Shown piece after piece: positions 41,229 to 44,176 of a stretch of DNA of 44,176 nt. The position numbers and the translations under genes were made by a program. This DNA is from Streptomyces alanosinicus (GTDB lineage Bacteria > Actinomycetota > Actinomycetes > Streptomycetales > Streptomycetaceae), in contig NZ_BMVG01000052.1 in NCBI RefSeq assembly GCF_014650595.1, forward strand, positions 1-44,176, given 5' to 3'. The number at the start of each line of letters is the position of its first letter. Within the stretch, counting starts at the first letter, position 1. The notes under the pieces are model-generated. The model did not search any database and had not been told where the DNA came from. It saw only the letters and a program-made list of their open reading frames with translations.

Positions 41229-42110
41229 CTGATCAGCCTGGCGACTTCTTCGACCAGCTGCCTGCCCGGGGGGTCTTGCGGGTCAGGCGTCGGGTCATCA
41301 TGGTGATGAGTGCCCAGTTCAGGTGCGCTTCAGAGTGCTGCGGGAGGCGTTCGTAGTCGCGTGCGTTGCGGCGAGCGTTCATGCACCAGCCGATCGTGCG
41401 CTCGACTTTCCAACGGCGGGGCAGGACGACGAAGCCCTTCACGCCTTTGGGCCGGGAGACGATGCGCAGGGTGAGCCAGAGGCGTTCGCGGGCCCAGTCC
41501 ACGAGTTCGCCGGCGTAGCCGCGGTCGGCCCAGACCTGGGTGATCTGCGGCTGGGTGAGACGCAGGCGCCAGAACACGTCGCGGGCGGCATCGCGGTCCT
41601 GGATGTCGGCGGGCGTCACCGTGATCATCACGGGCAGGCCGAGCGTGTCCACGGTGATATGTCGCTTGCGGGCGTTGATCTTCTTCGCGGCGTCGTAGCC
41701 GCGGCTGTCCCGGCCGACCGTGGAGGCGCCCTTGACCGACTGGGAGTCCACGATCAGGGTCACCGGGTGAGGGCAGCGGCCCTTGCCGGTACGGATTCTC
41801 CGGCGGAGCTGGTCACGGATGTAGGTAACGACCCCGGCCCGGTTCCACCTCCAGAAGAACCCGTAGACCGTCTCCCACGGGGGAAAGTCCGCAGGCAGGG
41901 CCCGCCACTTCGCGCCGTTGTCGACGATGTAGCGGATGCCGTCGACGATCTCCCGCCGGGGCCACTTCTCGGGGTGGCCGCCGGCCTTGGTCTGGCAGGC
42001 CGGGACCGGCAGCAAGGGTTCGAGGAGGGCCCATTCGGCGACGGAGGTGTCGGACGGGTAGCGGCGGCGACGGGAAGCAGCGGGCATGACTGGCTCGGCA
42101 GAGTGATCGG
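41229..42110. mobile_element. IS5-type insertion sequence with 16-bp ends
   Basis: CTGATCAGCCTGGCGA at 41229-41244 and the complement of 42095-42110 (CCGATCACTCTGCCGA) match at 13 of 16 positions and bracket one transposase gene, giving an element of about 882 bp. It lies next to the truncated IS701 gene, and may have inserted into it. Confidence 0.6.
41233..42087 (-). CDS. IS5 family transposase
   Basis: 284 residues from ATG 42087. N-terminal DUF4096-like domain (YPSDTSVAEWALLEPLLP, GHPEKWPRREIVDGIRYIVD, WRALPADFPPWETVYGFFWR), then DDE: VDSQSVKGA (first Asp), VWADRGYAGELVDWA (second Asp, DxGY), and WKVERTIGWCMNARRNARDY (Glu). All catalytic residues are present and the length is normal, so it is probably active. 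Its stop codon lies within the left inverted repeat. Confidence 0.88.
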   Translation of the reverse strand: MPAASRRRRYPSDTSVAEWALLEPLLPVPACQTKAGGHPEKWPRREIVDGIRYIVDNGAKWRALPADFPPWETVYGFFWRWNRAGVVTYIRDQLRRRIRTGKGRCPHPVTLIVDSQSVKGASTVGRDSRGYDAAKKINARKRHITVDTLGLPVMITVTPADIQDRDAARDVFWRLRLTQPQITQVWADRGYAGELVDWARERLWLTLRIVSRPKGVKGFVVLPRRWKVERTIGWCMNARRNARDYERLPQHSEAHLNWALITMMTRRLTRKTPRAGSWSKKSPG

Positions 42111-42122
42111 TGGTGGACGGGG

Positions 42123-42536
42123 CTATTTGGAGAGCTGGGCGAGGGTGGCGCGGACGCCGGTGAGCTGGGCGGTGGCGAGCTGGGCCCATTCGTCGTCGGG
42201 GTAGCGGGCCAGGTGAGGGTCGAGCGTGCCCGTGATCACCCGGGTGAGCCGGCCGAGGATCTGCCGGAACTGCCGCTTGTCGTACTCGATCCAGTCGGCG
42301 GGGTCGTCGGAGAACATGAAGCCGTCCCGGCGGGTCCAGGTGATCGGGGTCAGGTTCTCCGCGGCGACGACGTCGCGGACGTGCCGGATGCCGCGGCCGA
42401 CCTGCGAGCGGGTCAGACGGGTGGCGGCCATGAGCTGGTAGGTGTGCAGGCCCGCGGGGCGTGCTTCCATCAGGGCGACGCGGACCAGGTCGCCGTAGTG
42501 CTCGGCCAGCGGCCGGGCTTCCCGGCGTCGCGGCAT
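42123..42536 (-). CDS. RacP-like plasmid protein with HTH
   Basis: 137 residues. LVRVALMEARPAGLHTYQLM, then AATRLTRSQVGRGIRHVRDV looks like a winged-helix start, followed by TRRDGFMFSDDPADWIEYDK and helical C-terminus. Resembles the RacP family of Streptomyces plasmids, whose role is not established. Four bp before it on the same strand ends the DUF6192-like gene, so they form an operon, perhaps for plasmid regulation or maintenance. Confidence 0.6.
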   Translation of the reverse strand: MPRRREARPLAEHYGDLVRVALMEARPAGLHTYQLMAATRLTRSQVGRGIRHVRDVVAAENLTPITWTRRDGFMFSDDPADWIEYDKRQFRQILGRLTRVITGTLDPHLARYPDDEWAQLATAQLTGVRATLAQLSK

Positions 42537-42539
42537 GGC

Positions 42540-43550
42540 CTACTCGCCCTTGAGGAGCTGCACGAGCTGCTCGTCCAGGGTGAACTCGCCATTGTCGAGG
42601 GCGCCTTCGAGCCAGTCCGCCGCCGCACGGACCCGGCCGATCTGCCGGCGGACGGTCTCGCGCTCGTCCTCGGTGGACTCCTGCCCACGCAGCTGCGGGA
42701 CCAGCCGACCCAGGGTGGCGACGAAACCGTGGCAGGAGCCGACCAGGTCGAGGTACTCAATGGTGTGCTCGATCACGCGGACGGCCGGAGTGCGTTGCCG
42801 GATCCGCTCGCGCGTCTCGTTCGAGTTGTCGAACTGCGCACGGTTGACGAGCATCCGGGTGGTGTCGTCCCGCATCGCCGTCCGGGCGACGGCCGGCCGA
42901 CGCAACAAGCCGGTCGTGACCTCCTTCGCGACCGTGTCGTCCCTGGTCAGCTCCGTGACAACCCGCACCCGCTCAGCTGGAGTGACGTGCTCGGTCACCG
43001 CCGGCCGCTTCAGCAGATCGGTGGCAACCTGCGCGGCGACCTCGTCATCACGGGTCAGATCGGCGACAGCCTGGATCTTCTCATCCACCGTCACCGGGCG
43101 GTCAACGCGCTGGCCGACGACCCGCTTCGCGCCATCGAGCGTCCACTGCCTCGCGCCGGTGCGCGGGTTGAATGGCGCGTCCTCGATCGCCGCCCACCGC
43201 TCGTCCTCGTCCACAACCGAGGCCAGGATGCGATGGACGGTGAACGACACCCCCTCCTTGCGACGTCCCTTCGGCCACCGGTTGGCGGTGTAGCGGCAGT
43301 CCTCGACCGTCCGCCGCTCGACGCCGATGTCGTCCGCGAACATCTGCAACGACTCCGTCACCGTGAACAGGTCGTCCGTGCCGTTCGGCATCGACCCGCC
43401 CACCGACCTCATCGGCTCGATCTCCAGAGCCATGTCCCCCAAAGCGAACTGCGCGCGGGCGACCTGCGCGATCAGGTCCTTCGCCTGGGTGACGAGCTGT
43501 TCGTAACGCTGCCGGGTGACATTCCCAACCCGGTCGGCCACGTCGGTCAT
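42540..43550 (-). CDS. DUF6192-like protein (ParB-like helical region)
   Basis: 336 residues from ATG 43550. The N-terminal part YEQLVTQAKDLIAQVARAQF, ALGDMALEIEPMRSVGG, LQMFADDIGVERRTVEDCRY resembles the HTH region of ParB-like proteins. The middle has three or more similar units of the kind DLTRDDEVAAQVATDLLKRP and ELTRDDTVAKEVTTGLLRRP, each about 30 residues. The C-terminus is helical and acidic. Similar proteins sit next to RacP on actinobacterial plasmids. Function not established; DNA binding or partition is an inference. Confidence 0.65.
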   Translation of the reverse strand: MTDVADRVGNVTRQRYEQLVTQAKDLIAQVARAQFALGDMALEIEPMRSVGGSMPNGTDDLFTVTESLQMFADDIGVERRTVEDCRYTANRWPKGRRKEGVSFTVHRILASVVDEDERWAAIEDAPFNPRTGARQWTLDGAKRVVGQRVDRPVTVDEKIQAVADLTRDDEVAAQVATDLLKRPAVTEHVTPAERVRVVTELTRDDTVAKEVTTGLLRRPAVARTAMRDDTTRMLVNRAQFDNSNETRERIRQRTPAVRVIEHTIEYLDLVGSCHGFVATLGRLVPQLRGQESTEDERETVRRQIGRVRAAADWLEGALDNGEFTLDEQLVQLLKGE

Positions 43551-43753
43551 GAAGACCACCGCCCTTGCCCGGGCCCCGCCCGGCCACCACGACGTGACCG
43601 GTCAAAGGGGCGCCGGCCCCGGTCACCGTCCACCGTGACGCGGGCGCGACACGCCGGGGCAGAGCGTGAACCAGGGGCGCTCGAAGCACCCGTCAGTCGC
43701 TCCCAACCCCCCTGCAAAACGAAGGGTGTTCGAGGTGTTCGCGAGGCGTTCGG

Positions 43754-44063
43754 CTACGGCGTTTCCGTAACGCCGTTCCGCGACGCCCGCCGCTGACGGC
43801 ATGCCCTCACCCGGCAAGACGGTCGAGCAGTACACAGCCGCCCTCGACCGCTCCACCCCCACCGTCCACGACCCGCCACATACCGGGCACTCCGCCTGCT
43901 CGCCACGCTGTATCGCGATGACTCGCTCACGGGTCTTCTGACGCCTCCGCCATCGCCTTGACCTGCACCGACCTGAACAGAACAGTGCCTCCGCCGCCAT
44001 CGTCTGCGGCAGTGGATCACCGCACTCCCGGCAATACCGCCGAGCCGTCTTGTCAGCCCCCAC
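43754..44063 (-). pseudogene. Small zinc-binding (double CxxC) protein, frameshifted
   Basis: From GTG 44063: YCRECGDPLPQ...FCSGRCRSRRWRRRQK is one zinc knuckle set, and ECPVCGGSWTVGVERSRAAVYCS starts a second. The second set should end with a CRxRAxRxRR segment. That segment is present, but in another frame (SCRVRACRQRRASRNGVTET, stop at 43754), so an indel lies near 43815-43830. Such basic double-finger proteins are common on actinobacterial plasmids next to RacP/DUF6192 genes. Without the indel it would be about 100 residues. Confidence 0.5.
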
Positions 44064-44116
44064 AACCCAGATGATCCAGCCGTACACACCTCACGGCCAG
44101 GGATCAAAAAGACCTA

Positions 44117-44176
44117 CTCAACGGCAAGGGCAAGCTGGAGATGGAGCTGACGGTCGAGCGCGGCCGCGGTTATGTC
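44117..44176 (+). CDS. rpoA: RNA polymerase alpha subunit, internal fragment (runs off the window)
   Basis: The last 20 codons read LNGKGKLEMELTVERGRGYV, the highly conserved N-terminal-domain segment of actinobacterial RpoA (about residues 110-130 of the subunit). Just upstream (44100-44116) there is no RpoA sequence, so the frame begins abruptly in the middle of the domain. Either a partial duplication of rpoA, a recombination product, or a chimeric assembly end. The rest should lie beyond the window if real. Confidence 0.7.

Noticed and set aside
42213..43796. 527-codon open frame on the plus strand
   Set aside because: Antisense of the DUF6192-like and RacP-like genes.
1..44176. tRNA, rRNA or riboswitch genes
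   Set aside because: I looked in the gene-free gaps for cloverleaf ends, T-loop GTTCRA contexts and known riboswitch cores and found nothing I could support.

Overview
The window is GC-rich DNA with actinobacterial protein families throughout: AveC-like spirocyclase-type membrane proteins, Streptomyces-type XRE/recombinase gene trios, RacP/DUF6192-like plasmid genes, GTG/TTG starts and ATGA overlaps. It is most likely a Streptomyces or close relative. The density of transposase genes, truncated genes and frameshifts suggests an accessory region such as a chromosome arm or linear plasmid. The last 60 bases encode an internal piece of RNA polymerase alpha (rpoA) that begins abruptly, so assembly chimerism must also be considered.

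Layout. 1-4.1 kb: broken ArsR-type regulator, an aminoglycoside-phosphotransferase-fold protein with a terminator, and a decayed recombinase/XRE/recombinase trio. 4.45-5.84 kb: a 28-codon gene whose product ends in an aromatic-rich tail, under a very strong ribosome binding site, followed by a (frameshifted) cytochrome P450. This is the layout of P450-crosslinked RiPPs such as atropopeptides, cittilins and biarylitides. 6.2-10.4 kb: erythromycin-esterase-type enzyme, Vat-type streptogramin acetyltransferase and an aromatic-hydroxylase flavoprotein, the last divergent from a tetR with two palindromic operators; the tetR is broken by a fused RHS-repeat gene fragment. 12.4-13.3 kb: a dispersed repeat and a Tn3 transposase fragment. 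13.3-15.8 kb: pentapeptide-repeat protein and membrane exporter-like protein, divergent from marR across a long palindrome.

16.4-26.4 kb is the centrepiece: a single minus-strand operon reading Rieske oxygenase, small protein, single-module type I PKS (KS-AT-DH-KR-ACP, no thioesterase), AveC-like membrane protein, polyether-epoxidase-like flavoprotein, second AveC-like membrane protein. Three of the junctions are stop/start overlaps. I do not recognise this combination as a described pathway. Plausible chemistry, by family, is a reduced or partly reduced chain made by the PKS, oxidised by the Rieske enzyme and epoxidase, and cyclised by the two membrane proteins. The PKS ketoreductase carries His in place of the catalytic Tyr. 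A divergent acyl-AMP ligase next to it survives only as an N-terminal stub cut at a repeat copy, and a related repeat copy lies 14.7 kb away in the same orientation.

27.2-33.1 kb: a set of small genes including a 2H phosphoesterase, an endonuclease/exonuclease/phosphatase-fold enzyme, a cupin, a SLOG-fold protein and a frameshifted TPR regulator. 33.3 kb: an orphan CRISPR remnant with an exact 61-nt period (type I-E size), beside a broken treble-clef/endonuclease gene. 34.3-35.7 kb: an ISAs1-type insertion sequence next to a methyltransferase stub. 36-40.3 kb: an HxlR-linked redox set (cupin, DoxX, two SDRs, an NAD(P)-binding protein, a DsbA-like protein). 40.4-42.1 kb: an IS5-type element next to a truncated IS701-type transposase. 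42.1-44.1 kb: RacP-like, DUF6192-like and zinc-binding plasmid genes, then the rpoA piece. All functional names rest on motifs read by eye; no database search was possible.
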